From assembly GCF_003385235.1 (NCBI RefSeq), contig NZ_PQIA01000005.1, forward strand, positions 1 through 64,000: DNA of 64,000 nucleotides. Reading direction: 5' to 3'. Both the position numbers and the translations under genes were made by a program. Positions 57,088 through 64,000 of the stretch are shown piece by piece. The DNA comes from Amycolatopsis circi. GTDB taxonomy: Bacteria > Actinomycetota > Actinomycetes > Mycobacteriales > Pseudonocardiaceae. Below the pieces are notes generated by a model. It saw only the letters and a list, made by a program, of their open reading frames with translations, was not told the origin of the DNA and did no database searches. Numbering within the stretch: the first letter of the stretch is position 1; every line of letters begins with the position of its first letter.

Positions 57088-57866
57088 CCTTGCGCTCCGA
57101 GGAAGAACTTCAAGTACCGCTCGTCGACCTGCTGCAGATCAAGAAGAACAAAGAAGTCCGCGACACCGAAGTCGGCATCGAGGGCCGGCGGGCCGCACAC
57201 TTTGGCGCCGAGCCGCACGTAACCCTTGATCAGCGGCGGAAGCATGGCCCGGTCGGGACGCGCGATCGTGCCCGGCTCCCACGGGTTCAACGGCGCGACG
57301 CGCAACGACTCGTCGGCATGATGCTTGGTGCGCAAGACATCCCAGACACCCGCGGCGTAGCTGCCGCCATCGTTCAGCTGGACCGAGGCGCAGCCGGCGA
57401 GATAACGGTGTCCGGAAAGGAGCATGTAGCGCGCGATCCCGGCCCACACCAGGCTCACGACGGCGCCGCTGCGATGGTCGGGGTGGACGCAGGACCGTCC
57501 GGTCTCGACCAAGGACGGCCGCAACGCGGCGAGGGTCGTCAGGTCGAATTCGCTGTCGGAGTAGAGCTTTCCGGCCTGCGCGGCGCGGTCCGGCGGGAGC
57601 ATGCGATAGCAGCCGACGATGTCGCCGGTGTTGTCGTCGCGGACCACGAGGTGGTCGCAGAATTCGTCGAAGTAGTCGACATCCCGGCCGGGCTCCGGGG
57701 AATGCAGTTCCGCCCCCATCTCCTCGGCGAAAACCCGGTATCGCAGTTTCTGTGCGGCGAGCACTTCATCGTTCCCGTTGGCGACCAGAAGCGAATACCG
57801 CGGAGCGCCTGCGGGAAGGTCGGCACCCGCCTGATCAGTACTGACGAGGAGCTGTGACGACGTCAT
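57084..57866 (-). CDS. GNAT-like N-acyltransferase (OlsB-like)
   Basis: A 260-aa protein of the Acetyltransf_5/OlsB family: QKLRYRVFAEEMGAELHSPEPGRDVDYFDEFCDHLVV, then VGCYRMLPP, VETGRSCVHPDHRSGAVVSLVWAGIARYM and GYVRLGAKVCGPPALDADFGVADFFVLLDL are the characteristic blocks. OlsB transfers a 3-hydroxyacyl chain from ACP to ornithine. ATG 57866 gives MTSSQLL; a TTG at 57872 is the alternative. Coupled to the downstream PlsC-like gene by ATGA. Confidence 0.85.
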   Translation of the reverse strand: MTSSQLLVSTDQAGADLPAGAPRYSLLVANGNDEVLAAQKLRYRVFAEEMGAELHSPEPGRDVDYFDEFCDHLVVRDDNTGDIVGCYRMLPPDRAAQAGKLYSDSEFDLTTLAALRPSLVETGRSCVHPDHRSGAVVSLVWAGIARYMLLSGHRYLAGCASVQLNDGGSYAAGVWDVLRTKHHADESLRVAPLNPWEPGTIARPDRAMLPPLIKGYVRLGAKVCGPPALDADFGVADFFVLLDLQQVDERYLKFFLGAQG

Positions 57867-57990
57867 GGTCAAGGTGTACCTGCCGGTAAGCGGCCTCGGA
57901 GAGTGCCAATCGATGACCGGTCAGTGCACGTTGAGTTAATTGCGGGTTCTCAGGTTCCTCTCAGGCAGACGGGAGGCTTCCGGAGAACGC

Positions 57991-58027
57991 GGAAGGCCGC
58001 CGCGTGGCGAGCACGCGACGGCCTTCC
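57991..58027 (-). terminator. Terminator of etfBA
   Basis: GGAAGGCCGCCGCGTG and CACGCGACGGCCTTCC pair with one mismatch around loop GCGAG, 17 nt beyond the etfA stop codon. Confidence 0.85.
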
Positions 58028-58043
58028 GGGCGAAAGAAAAACG

Positions 58044-59003
58044 TCAGCCCTTGCGCTTGTCGACAGCCTCGGTCAGCTGCGGTGCGACGTTGAACAGGTC
58101 GCCCACCACACCGAAGTCGGCGATCTCGAAGATCGGAGCCTCGGCGTCCTTGTTGACCGCGATGATCGTCTTCGACGTCTGCATGCCGGCGCGGTGCTGG
58201 ATCGCGCCGGAAATGCCGAGCGCGATGTACAGCTGCGGCGACACCGTCTTGCCGGTCTGGCCGACCTGGAACTGCGCCGGGTAGTAGCCGGAGTCGACAG
58301 CGGCACGGGACGCACCGACAGCCGCGCCGAGCGAGTCGGCCAGCTTCTCGACGACGTCGAACTTCTCCGCCGAGCCGACGCCGCGGCCGCCGGACACGAC
58401 GATCGACGCCTCGGTCAGCTCCGGACGGTCGCCGCCGACGACCGGCTCGATGCCGGTGATCTTGGCGGCCTTCGCCGGGTCCTGTGCCGGAATCTCGACG
58501 GTCTCCTCGGCAGCCGCGCCATCGGCGGCCTCCGCCTCGACCGCACCCGGACGCACCGACACGACCGGCGCACCCTTGGCGGCCTTGGCCTTCACGGAGA
58601 ACGCGCCACCGAAGATGGACTGGTCCACGGTGCCGTCAGCGTTCACGCCGACCGCGTCGTAGAGCAGACCGGAGCCGAGCCGCAGCGCGACCCGCGCGGC
58701 CACCTCCTTGCCCTCGGCGCTGGCGGCGACGAGCACCGCGGCCGGGGAGACCTGCTCGGCGAGCTTCGCGAGCACGTCGACCTTCGGGGTCACCAGGTAA
58801 CCGGCAGCGTCGTCGCCCTCGGCGACGTACACCTTTGCCGCGCCGTGGCCGGCGAGCGCTTCCTTGGCCTTCGCCGCGGTGCCGGTCGGGCCCACCACGA
58901 CGGCGGAGGGCTCGCCGAGGGCGCGCGCGGCGGTCAGCAGCTCGAGCGTGACCTTCTTGACATCACCGTCGACGTGGTCGACGAGGACGAGTACTTCAGC
59001 CAT
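58044..59003 (-). CDS. etfA: Electron transfer flavoprotein alpha subunit
   Basis: FAD-binding ETF subunit (FixB type), 319 aa, that passes electrons from acyl-CoA dehydrogenases to the quinone pool. The N-terminal EtfA domain begins [13 protein letters not shown]; the FAD site is [48 protein letters not shown] (about residues 205-250) and [17 protein letters not shown]. Operon with etfB, 28 bp apart. Counterpart of Rv3028c. Confidence 0.96.
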   Translation of the reverse strand: MAEVLVLVDHVDGDVKKVTLELLTAARALGEPSAVVVGPTGTAAKAKEALAGHGAAKVYVAEGDDAAGYLVTPKVDVLAKLAEQVSPAAVLVAASAEGKEVAARVALRLGSGLLYDAVGVNADGTVDQSIFGGAFSVKAKAAKGAPVVSVRPGAVEAEAADGAAAEETVEIPAQDPAKAAKITGIEPVVGGDRPELTEASIVVSGGRGVGSAEKFDVVEKLADSLGAAVGASRAAVDSGYYPAQFQVGQTGKTVSPQLYIALGISGAIQHRAGMQTSKTIIAVNKDAEAPIFEIADFGVVGDLFNVAPQLTEAVDKRKG

Positions 59004-59031
59004 TTTCTGGAATCCTCCTCGAAACCGTGTC

Positions 59032-59817
59032 TCAGATGAGCTTCTGCGCGACCAGGTACTCAGCGACCTTCGAGCCGCCGTCGCCCTCGTCCTCGACCTT
59101 CTCGCCCGCGGTGCGCGGCGGCTTCGGCGAGGCCTCGACGACCGTCGACCACGCGTTGCCGAGACCGACCTCGCCCGCGTCGATGCCCAGGTCGGCGATG
59201 GTCAGCGTCTCGACCGGCTTCTTCTTCGCGGCCATGATGCCCTTGAACGACGGGTAGCGCGGCTCGTTGATCTTCTCGCTCACGCTCACCAGCGCCGGCA
59301 GATTCGCCTCGAGGTGGGTGATGCCGTCTTCCGTCTCGCGGTCGGCCTTCACGGCGGAGCCCTCGACGGTCAGCTGCCGCACGTAGGTCAGCTGCGGCAC
59401 GCCGAGCAGTTCGGCGAGGATCGCGGGCACGGCGGCGCCGCGGCCGTCGGACGCCTCGTTGCCGGCCAGGATCAGGTCGTAACCTTCGACCTTGCCGACG
59501 GCGGCGGCGATGACCTTCGCGGTGGCGATCGCGTCGGAGCCGTGCAGCGCCTCGTCGGACACGTGGATGGCCTTGTCGGCGCCCATGGAGAGCGCCTTGC
59601 GGATCGCGTCGGTGGCGCGGTCCGGGCCGACCGAGATCACGGTGACTTCGCCTTCTCCGGCTTCCTTGATCTTGAGGGCCTCTTCAACGGCCTTCTCGTT
59701 GATCTCGTCGAGCACGGCGTCGGCGGATTCGCGGTCAAGGGTGTTGTCGGAACCGGAGAGCTTCCGCTCCGAGTAGGTGTCCGGTACCTGCTTGACCAGG
59801 ACAACGATGTTCGTCAT
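59032..59817 (-). CDS. etfB: Electron transfer flavoprotein beta subunit
   Basis: AMP/FAD-binding ETF subunit (FixA type), 261 aa. MTNIVVLVKQVPDTYSERKL is the standard start, LILAGNEASDGRGAAVPAILAELLGVPQLTYV the nucleotide-binding region, and EPRYPSFKGIMAAKKKP the family signature near residue 190. ATG 59817 is chosen by similarity. The following gap (59818-60060) shows no gene and no repeat. Confidence 0.96.
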   Translation of the reverse strand: MTNIVVLVKQVPDTYSERKLSGSDNTLDRESADAVLDEINEKAVEEALKIKEAGEGEVTVISVGPDRATDAIRKALSMGADKAIHVSDEALHGSDAIATAKVIAAAVGKVEGYDLILAGNEASDGRGAAVPAILAELLGVPQLTYVRQLTVEGSAVKADRETEDGITHLEANLPALVSVSEKINEPRYPSFKGIMAAKKKPVETLTIADLGIDAGEVGLGNAWSTVVEASPKPPRTAGEKVEDEGDGGSKVAEYLVAQKLI

Positions 59818-60046
59818 GGGTCTTCTTCGACCTCCCGGTTGGGGCCGGCTCTCGGCCGCGGGACAGTGCTCTACTGAGCGGTAGATTAGGGCCAATTCCG
59901 CGGCCGGACCCCTCGAGGTGACGGCATTCACCTGGATGAGCAATCTATTGGGACCATCGTCCTAGTAGTTGCCCGGTTAGCCCGTCCAGCGCGCCGCTCG
60001 CCCGATCGGAGCAACGGTCACTTACTCGCAGTAGGCCGTGAGGGGT

Positions 60047-60052
60047 TACGCT
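60047..60052 (+). promoter_or_regulatory. Candidate -10 box of degV
   Basis: TACGCT lies 8 nt before ATG 60061, consistent with a leaderless transcript. Confidence 0.4.
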
Positions 60053-60060
60053 CCGGCACC

Positions 60061-60900
60061 ATGTCCGCGCACATCGCCGTAGTCACCGACTCGACCTCGT
60101 GCCTGCCCGAGCAACTCGCCGCTCAGTGGCGAATCAGTGTCGTCCAGGTCCAGCTGCACGTCGGCGACCAGACAGATGACGAGCACCGTTTCGACCGGGG
60201 CGAGCTGATCCAGACGATGAAATCCGGCGCGGCCGTCACGACTTCGCCGCCCGATCCGGGCGCGTTTTTCTGGAGCTACCAGGACGCGGCCTCCGCGGGT
60301 GCGTCCGCGATCGTGAGCCTGCACATCTCCGGACGGCTTTCGCAGACCGTCGAAGCCGCCCGCGAGGCCGCCCAGCAGGTCCGGATTCCCGTGCACATCC
60401 TCGACAGCGGGACGGCCAGCATGAGTCTCGGCTACGCAGCGGTGTCCGCCGCCCGCGTCGCCGGGGCCGGCGGACAGCTCGAGCGGGTCCTGGACGCCGC
60501 GGAACGGCGAGTGCGCAACTCGACCGAACTGATCTACGTCGACACTCTCGAGTACTTACGGCGATCAGGACGGATCGGGGTTGCCCAGTCGATGCTCGGA
60601 AGTGCGTTCGCGATCAAGCCGCTGCTCACCGTCCGCAATGGGGAAGTGAGCCCGCTTGCCCGAGTTCCCGGCACTAAACGAGCGATGAACCGGCTCGTCG
60701 ACCTGGCCGCGAAGGCCGCCGGCGACCAGCCGGTGGACCTCGCGGTGACCCGATTCGGCTCCGACGAGAGCGAGGTCGTCCGGAAATTGCGGGAGCGCGT
60801 GCCCGGCGCGGGCGAGATCGTGGTGGGCGACGCGAGCACCGTGATAGGCGCTCACGTCGGTCCGGGTGCGCTCAGCATCACGGTGTCGCCATCGAACTGA
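60061..60900 (+). CDS. DegV family fatty-acid-binding protein
   Basis: A 279-aa protein of the DegV/FakB class, which binds fatty acids for phosphorylation in other bacteria. MSAHIAVVTDSTSCLPEQLAAQW is the family start, SGAAVTTSPPDPGAFFW carries the lipid-binding Thr-Ser, and LHISGRLSQTVEAAREAAQQV and LDSGTASMSLGYAAV follow. A copy of the palindromic repeat (60116-60133) encodes residues AAQWR in place of a commonly E-R-Y-G-like stretch. Its 3' end overlaps the next, converging gene by 23 bp. Confidence 0.9.
   Translation: MSAHIAVVTDSTSCLPEQLAAQWRISVVQVQLHVGDQTDDEHRFDRGELIQTMKSGAAVTTSPPDPGAFFWSYQDAASAGASAIVSLHISGRLSQTVEAAREAAQQVRIPVHILDSGTASMSLGYAAVSAARVAGAGGQLERVLDAAERRVRNSTELIYVDTLEYLRRSGRIGVAQSMLGSAFAIKPLLTVRNGEVSPLARVPGTKRAMNRLVDLAAKAAGDQPVDLAVTRFGSDESEVVRKLRERVPGAGEIVVGDASTVIGAHVGPGALSITVSPSN
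60116..60133 (+). repeat. Palindromic repeat inside degV
   Basis: TCGCCGCTCAGTGGCGAA matches the repeat core exactly and is read in the A-A-Q-W-R frame near residues 20-24 of DegV. Chance identity is possible but the match is complete. Confidence 0.6.
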
Positions 60901-61309
60901 CCTCGATTCGCCGCCCCGGGACCAAAAGCACCACAAGCGGCAGCAAGACCGTCACCGCGAGGCCGCCGAGAATGAGCACCTGGTCGAGCTGCGGAAAGTG
61001 CCCAACGTGGCCCGCGTGGTAGACGAGGTGCGGCACGGCGAACAGCAGCGCCGCGACCGCCACCAACCGCGCGACAGTTGTGGTGCCCATCACGGCAGCG
61101 CCGACCAGCATCGCGCCGAGCGCCAGGCTGAGGCCGCCGAAATCGATGATGAAGTGCTCGTTGTAGGGCCCGTCCATGGAGACCCAGCCGTGCCGGAAAC
61201 CGGGAAAGTCCTGGTAGAACCCCATCGGGTCGAGCAGTGGCCACAGCCCCTGCACGAGGGTGTAGAGACCGAGCAGGAGCAGGAGGATGCGCGTGATCGT
61301 CCGTTGCAT
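60878..61309 (-). CDS. Four-helix membrane protein (DoxX/DUF4383-like)
   Basis: A 143-aa membrane protein with four hydrophobic helices (ILLLLLGLYTLVQGLWPLL; GGLSLALGAMLVGAAVMG; LVAVAALLFAVPHLVYHAGH; LILGGLAVTVLLPLVVLLV) and a conserved-looking loop NEHFIIDFGGL. The general layout suggests a DoxX- or DUF4383-related family, not certain. Its last 23 bp overlap the end of degV on the opposite strand. Confidence 0.7.
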   Translation of the reverse strand: MQRTITRILLLLLGLYTLVQGLWPLLDPMGFYQDFPGFRHGWVSMDGPYNEHFIIDFGGLSLALGAMLVGAAVMGTTTVARLVAVAALLFAVPHLVYHAGHVGHFPQLDQVLILGGLAVTVLLPLVVLLVPGRRIEVSSMATP

Positions 61310-61362
61310 ACGGCTGGAACGAGACGGCTGCGCGAAACGTGACAGGCGCTAGGGTCGCGCAG

Positions 61363-62136
61363 GTGACCAACGCAGCCACCCGGGCCGAGGCACTGCACCT
61401 CACCGGCGAACGGACCGTCCCCGGCATCCCCGAGGAAAACTATTGGTTCCGCCGCCATGAAGCCGCCTACCTGGCCCTCCTCCCCCACTGCACCGACGCG
61501 ACGGTGCTCGAAGCCGGCTGCGGCGAGGGCTACGGCGCCGGGCTGATCGCCCAGCACGCCCGCCGAGTGCTCGCGCTGGACTACGACGTACCGACCACCG
61601 AGCACGTCGCACGCCGGTATCCGGACGTCGCCGTCGCCCGGGCGAACCTGGCGTACCTCCCGCTGCGGGACGGCGCGGTCGACGTGGTGGCGAACTTCCA
61701 GGTGATCGAGCACCTGTGGGACCAGGACGGTTTCCTCGCCGAATGCTTCCGCGTCCTGCGCCCGGGCGGGAAACTGCTGGTCACGACCCCGAACCGGCTC
61801 ACCTTCACGCCGGACAGCGACACCCCGCTCAACCCGTTCCACACGCGCGAACTGGCACCGTCCGAATTGGACGGACTGCTGCGCGCGGCCGGATTCACCG
61901 TCGCGGCGCTGAACGGACTGCACCACGCGGAAACCCTGCGCACCACCGAAGCCCGCTATGGCGGCTCCATCATCGACGCCCAACTGGACGTCGTAATGGG
62001 CTCCCTTCCCGGACAGGCCACCTGGCCCGCCGACCTCCTCGCGGATGTCGCGGCGATCCGGGCCGACGACTTCGCCGTGCACGACGACGACCTCGACGCG
62101 AGCCTCGACCTGGTGGCCGTGGCGGTGCGACCGTGA
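61363..62136 (+). CDS. Class I SAM-dependent methyltransferase
   Basis: A 257-aa methyltransferase with motif I VLEAGCGEGYGAGLIA (about residues 50-65), acidic loop LALDYDVPTTEHVARRY and motif post-I PLRDGAVDVVANFQVIEHLWDQDGFLAEC. GTG 61363 is 7 nt after TAGGGT, so leaderless. The stop overlaps the GH57 start (GTGA). M. tuberculosis Rv3030, next to Rv3031, is the counterpart and is linked to methylglucose lipopolysaccharide synthesis; a sugar O-methyltransferase role is inferred. Confidence 0.88.
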   Translation: MTNAATRAEALHLTGERTVPGIPEENYWFRRHEAAYLALLPHCTDATVLEAGCGEGYGAGLIAQHARRVLALDYDVPTTEHVARRYPDVAVARANLAYLPLRDGAVDVVANFQVIEHLWDQDGFLAECFRVLRPGGKLLVTTPNRLTFTPDSDTPLNPFHTRELAPSELDGLLRAAGFTVAALNGLHHAETLRTTEARYGGSIIDAQLDVVMGSLPGQATWPADLLADVAAIRADDFAVHDDDLDASLDLVAVAVRP

Positions 62137-63662
62137 GCGCCCGGAATTCCGCCTCCGAAGGCACGTTTTGCCTCGTCCTGCACAGCCACCTGCCGTGGCT
62201 GCCGCACCATGGCAGCTGGCCGGTCGGCGAGGAATGGCTGTATCAGGCGTGGACGCATTCGTACCTGCCGGTCGTCGACCTGCTGCGCCGTTTCGCCGCT
62301 GAGGGGCGACGCGACGTCTTGACGCTCGGCATGACGCCAGTCCTCGCCGCGCAGCTTGACGATCCGTACGCCATCCGCGCCTGTCACGACTGGGTCGGCC
62401 ACTGGCAACTGCGCACGCAGCACGCATCGACGCTCTGGCACGGCGATCCGTTGCTACGCGACCTCGCCGCCGCCGAACACCAAGCTGCCATGCACGCCAC
62501 CGAGGAGCTGGAAACGCGCTGGCGACACGGTTTTTCGCCGATCCTGCGGTCGCTTGTGGACAATGACACGATCGAACTGCTCGGCGGACCGCTGGCGCAT
62601 CCGTTCCAGCCTTTGCTGGACCAGCGGGTGCGTCGGTTCGCCCTCCAGGCCGGGTTGGAGGACACCGCGCTGCGCATTGGCCGCGCACAAGAAGGTATTT
62701 GGGCACCTGAATGTGGTTATGCACCGGGAATGGAGCAAGATTATCACGACGCCGGGGTGCGACGCTTCCTTGTCGACGGCCCTTCACTCCATGGTGACAC
62801 CTCGGCCGCGCATCCCGTCGGCGACTCCGACGTTGTCTGTTTCGGCCGCGATCTCGAAGTCACGTACCGGGTTTGGTCGCCGAAAGCTGGCTACCCGGGC
62901 CATGCGGCGTACCGGGATTTCCACACCTGGGCGCACGAAGTCGGACTCAAGGCGTCACGCGTCACCGGCAAAACCGTTGAGCCGCAAGACAAAGCCCCAT
63001 ACGACCCCGCGCTCGCCGCGGACGTTCTAGGTTCACACGTCAAGGATTTCGTCGAAACAGTCGTCGCGCGGCTCCGGTCGCTCCGCGAGCAACACGGCCG
63101 CGAATCGCTGGTAGTTGCCGCCTACGACACGGAACTCTTCGGGCATTGGTGGCACGAAGGTCCCGCGTGGCTCGAAGGAATCCTGCGCGCGCTGCCCGAA
63201 GCGGGCGTCCGCGTGACCACATTGCGGGGCGCGCTCGAGGCTGGCCACCTAGGCGAACCGATCCAGTTGCCCGCGTCCTCATGGGGTTCTGGCAAGGACT
63301 GGCGAGTCTGGGACGGCGAACAGGTCGCGGACATGGTGCAGGACAACGCCGCACTGCAGACCCGGCTGCTCGATCTGGTCGACAAGCAGGATGGGACCGC
63401 TCGCGATGCCGTTGCCGACCAAGCCGTCGCCGAGGCGATGATGGCGCTGTCCAGCGACTGGGCGTTCATGGTCACCAAAGACTCCGCCGCCGACTACGCC
63501 CGCCGGCGCGCCCGCGTGCACACCGAACGATTCGATGCCCTGGCAGGGTTGCTCCGCAGCGGGGATCGTGCCCGCGCGCTTGCCCTGGCAGAGGAATACC
63601 GCCGGGCCGACGGCCCGTTCGGACATCTGGACGCGCGCGCCCTGCGCCGTCCTCACGCATGA
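62133..63662 (+). CDS. Glycoside hydrolase family 57 (1,4-alpha-glucan branching enzyme type)
   Basis: A 509-aa GH57/DUF1957 protein. LVLHSHLPWLPHHGSWPVGEEWLYQAW is the family start; the nucleophile Glu is in GIWAPECGYAPGM (about residue 195) and the acid/base Asp in AAYDTELFGHWWHEGP (about 332). The C-terminal DUF1957 domain is complete. By analogy with Rv3031 it would branch the alpha-glucan of 6-O-methylglucose lipopolysaccharides. The Rv3032-like glycosyltransferase expected next is absent at least up to the window end; a glutathione peroxidase gene follows instead. Confidence 0.9.
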   Translation: MSARNSASEGTFCLVLHSHLPWLPHHGSWPVGEEWLYQAWTHSYLPVVDLLRRFAAEGRRDVLTLGMTPVLAAQLDDPYAIRACHDWVGHWQLRTQHASTLWHGDPLLRDLAAAEHQAAMHATEELETRWRHGFSPILRSLVDNDTIELLGGPLAHPFQPLLDQRVRRFALQAGLEDTALRIGRAQEGIWAPECGYAPGMEQDYHDAGVRRFLVDGPSLHGDTSAAHPVGDSDVVCFGRDLEVTYRVWSPKAGYPGHAAYRDFHTWAHEVGLKASRVTGKTVEPQDKAPYDPALAADVLGSHVKDFVETVVARLRSLREQHGRESLVVAAYDTELFGHWWHEGPAWLEGILRALPEAGVRVTTLRGALEAGHLGEPIQLPASSWGSGKDWRVWDGEQVADMVQDNAALQTRLLDLVDKQDGTARDAVADQAVAEAMMALSSDWAFMVTKDSAADYARRRARVHTERFDALAGLLRSGDRARALALAEEYRRADGPFGHLDARALRRPHA

Positions 63663-63679
63663 CGATCGAAGGGAATTCC

Positions 63680-64000
63680 ATGGGAATCCGTGACCTGCCC
63701 CTCAAGACCCTGTCCGGCGACGACGCCACTCTCGGCGGACCACTGGCAGGAAAGACGCTGCTCGTGGTGAACGTGGCCTCGAAGTGCGGGTTGACGCCGC
63801 AGTACACCGGTTTGGAAAGCCTGCAGGAGCGCTACGGAGACAAGGGCTTCTCGGTCGTCGGGTTCCCGTGCAACCAGTTCGCCGGTCAGGAGCCAGGAAC
63901 GGCGGAGGAAATCCAGACGTTCTGCTCCACCACGTACGGAGTGTCGTTCCCGCTCTTCGAGAAGATCGACGTCAACGGCGAAGGCCGGCACCCGCTCTAC
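63680..64000 (+). CDS. Glutathione peroxidase family protein, cut by the window end
   Basis: The first 107 codons of a thiol peroxidase of the GPx family. LLVVNVASKCGLTPQYTGLESLQERY carries the peroxidatic Cys (not selenocysteine) near residue 38, and VVGFPCNQFAGQEPGTAEEI the conserved Gln. The catalytic Trp region lies beyond the edge. ATG 63680 has AAGGGA 5-6 nt upstream; ATG 63659, overlapping the GH57 stop as ATGA, is an alternative that adds seven residues. Actinobacteria often lack glutathione, so mycoredoxin or thioredoxin is the likely reductant (inference). Confidence 0.88.
   Translation, partial: MGIRDLPLKTLSGDDATLGGPLAGKTLLVVNVASKCGLTPQYTGLESLQERYGDKGFSVVGFPCNQFAGQEPGTAEEIQTFCSTTYGVSFPLFEKIDVNGEGRHPLY

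Noticed and set aside
62293-62310. Repeat copy in the GH57 gene
   Set aside because: TCGCCGCTGAGGGGCGAC has a mismatched centre and encodes FAAEGRRD, a normal-looking stretch of the protein; probably coincidence.

Overview
The window is high-GC actinobacterial chromosome, most likely Pseudonocardiaceae (Amycolatopsis-like). The signs are strong G/C third-position bias, many GTG starts, several leaderless starts (TANNNT 6-8 nt before the start codon), a DUF397 protein, and a gene order that, from memory, follows the Mycobacterium tuberculosis block Rv2993c-Rv3031: FAH hydrolase, leuB, serA, ilvC-ilvN-ilvB, a Cfp6-like PH protein, DoxX, an LppZ-like lipoprotein, gatB-gatA-gatC, an ACT protein, ligA, a MetE-like protein, mnmA, cysteine desulfurase, two acyltransferases, etfA-etfB, a methyltransferase and a GH57 enzyme. 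It is core chromosome with accessory genes inserted; no phage, IS element, tRNA, rRNA or cas gene was seen.

Layout. 0-5 kb: FAD monooxygenase, FAH-family hydrolase, and citramalate synthase cimA behind an Ile-rich leader peptide and attenuator. 5-9 kb: siderophore ABC operon (permease, ATPase, lipoprotein) behind an IdeR-like iron box; the permease carries a roughly 360-residue disordered N-terminal extension. 9-16 kb: leuB, a secreted subtilase, serA. 16-26 kb: accessory region with TetR and MerR regulators and clear operators, an F420-type oxidoreductase, ankyrin, SnoaL-like, HEAT, cupin, M55 peptidase and DUF397 proteins. 26-32.5 kb: ilvB-ilvN-ilvC (with a second leader peptide and attenuator) and ilvD. 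33-46.8 kb: DoxX, LppZ-like, gatCAB, ligA and neighbours. 47-56 kb: LURP-like, MBL, GNAT, a degenerate DUF222/HNH protein, mnmA, cysteine desulfurase, MFS and MDR proteins. 56-64 kb: probable ornithine-lipid acyltransferase pair, etfAB, DegV, and a methyltransferase-GH57 pair of the methylglucose lipopolysaccharide type, ending in a truncated glutathione peroxidase.

Most of the branched-chain pathway is here (cimA, leuB, ilvB, ilvN, ilvC, ilvD). Two of its transcription units begin with short peptides rich in Ile or Ile/Leu/Val followed by U-tailed hairpins, so charged-tRNA supply probably tunes both.

The most unusual feature is a family of roughly 75 short imperfect palindromes (core close to TCGCCRCTNARCGGCRAC, 18 bp). 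They form arrays in nearly every convergent (3'-3') gap that has room, are almost absent from divergent gaps, keep one orientation within an array, supply the stop codons of at least three genes, and fill the permease extension in a single locked reading frame. They resemble REP/BIME elements of enterobacteria in layout but not in sequence, and I do not recognise them as a described family.
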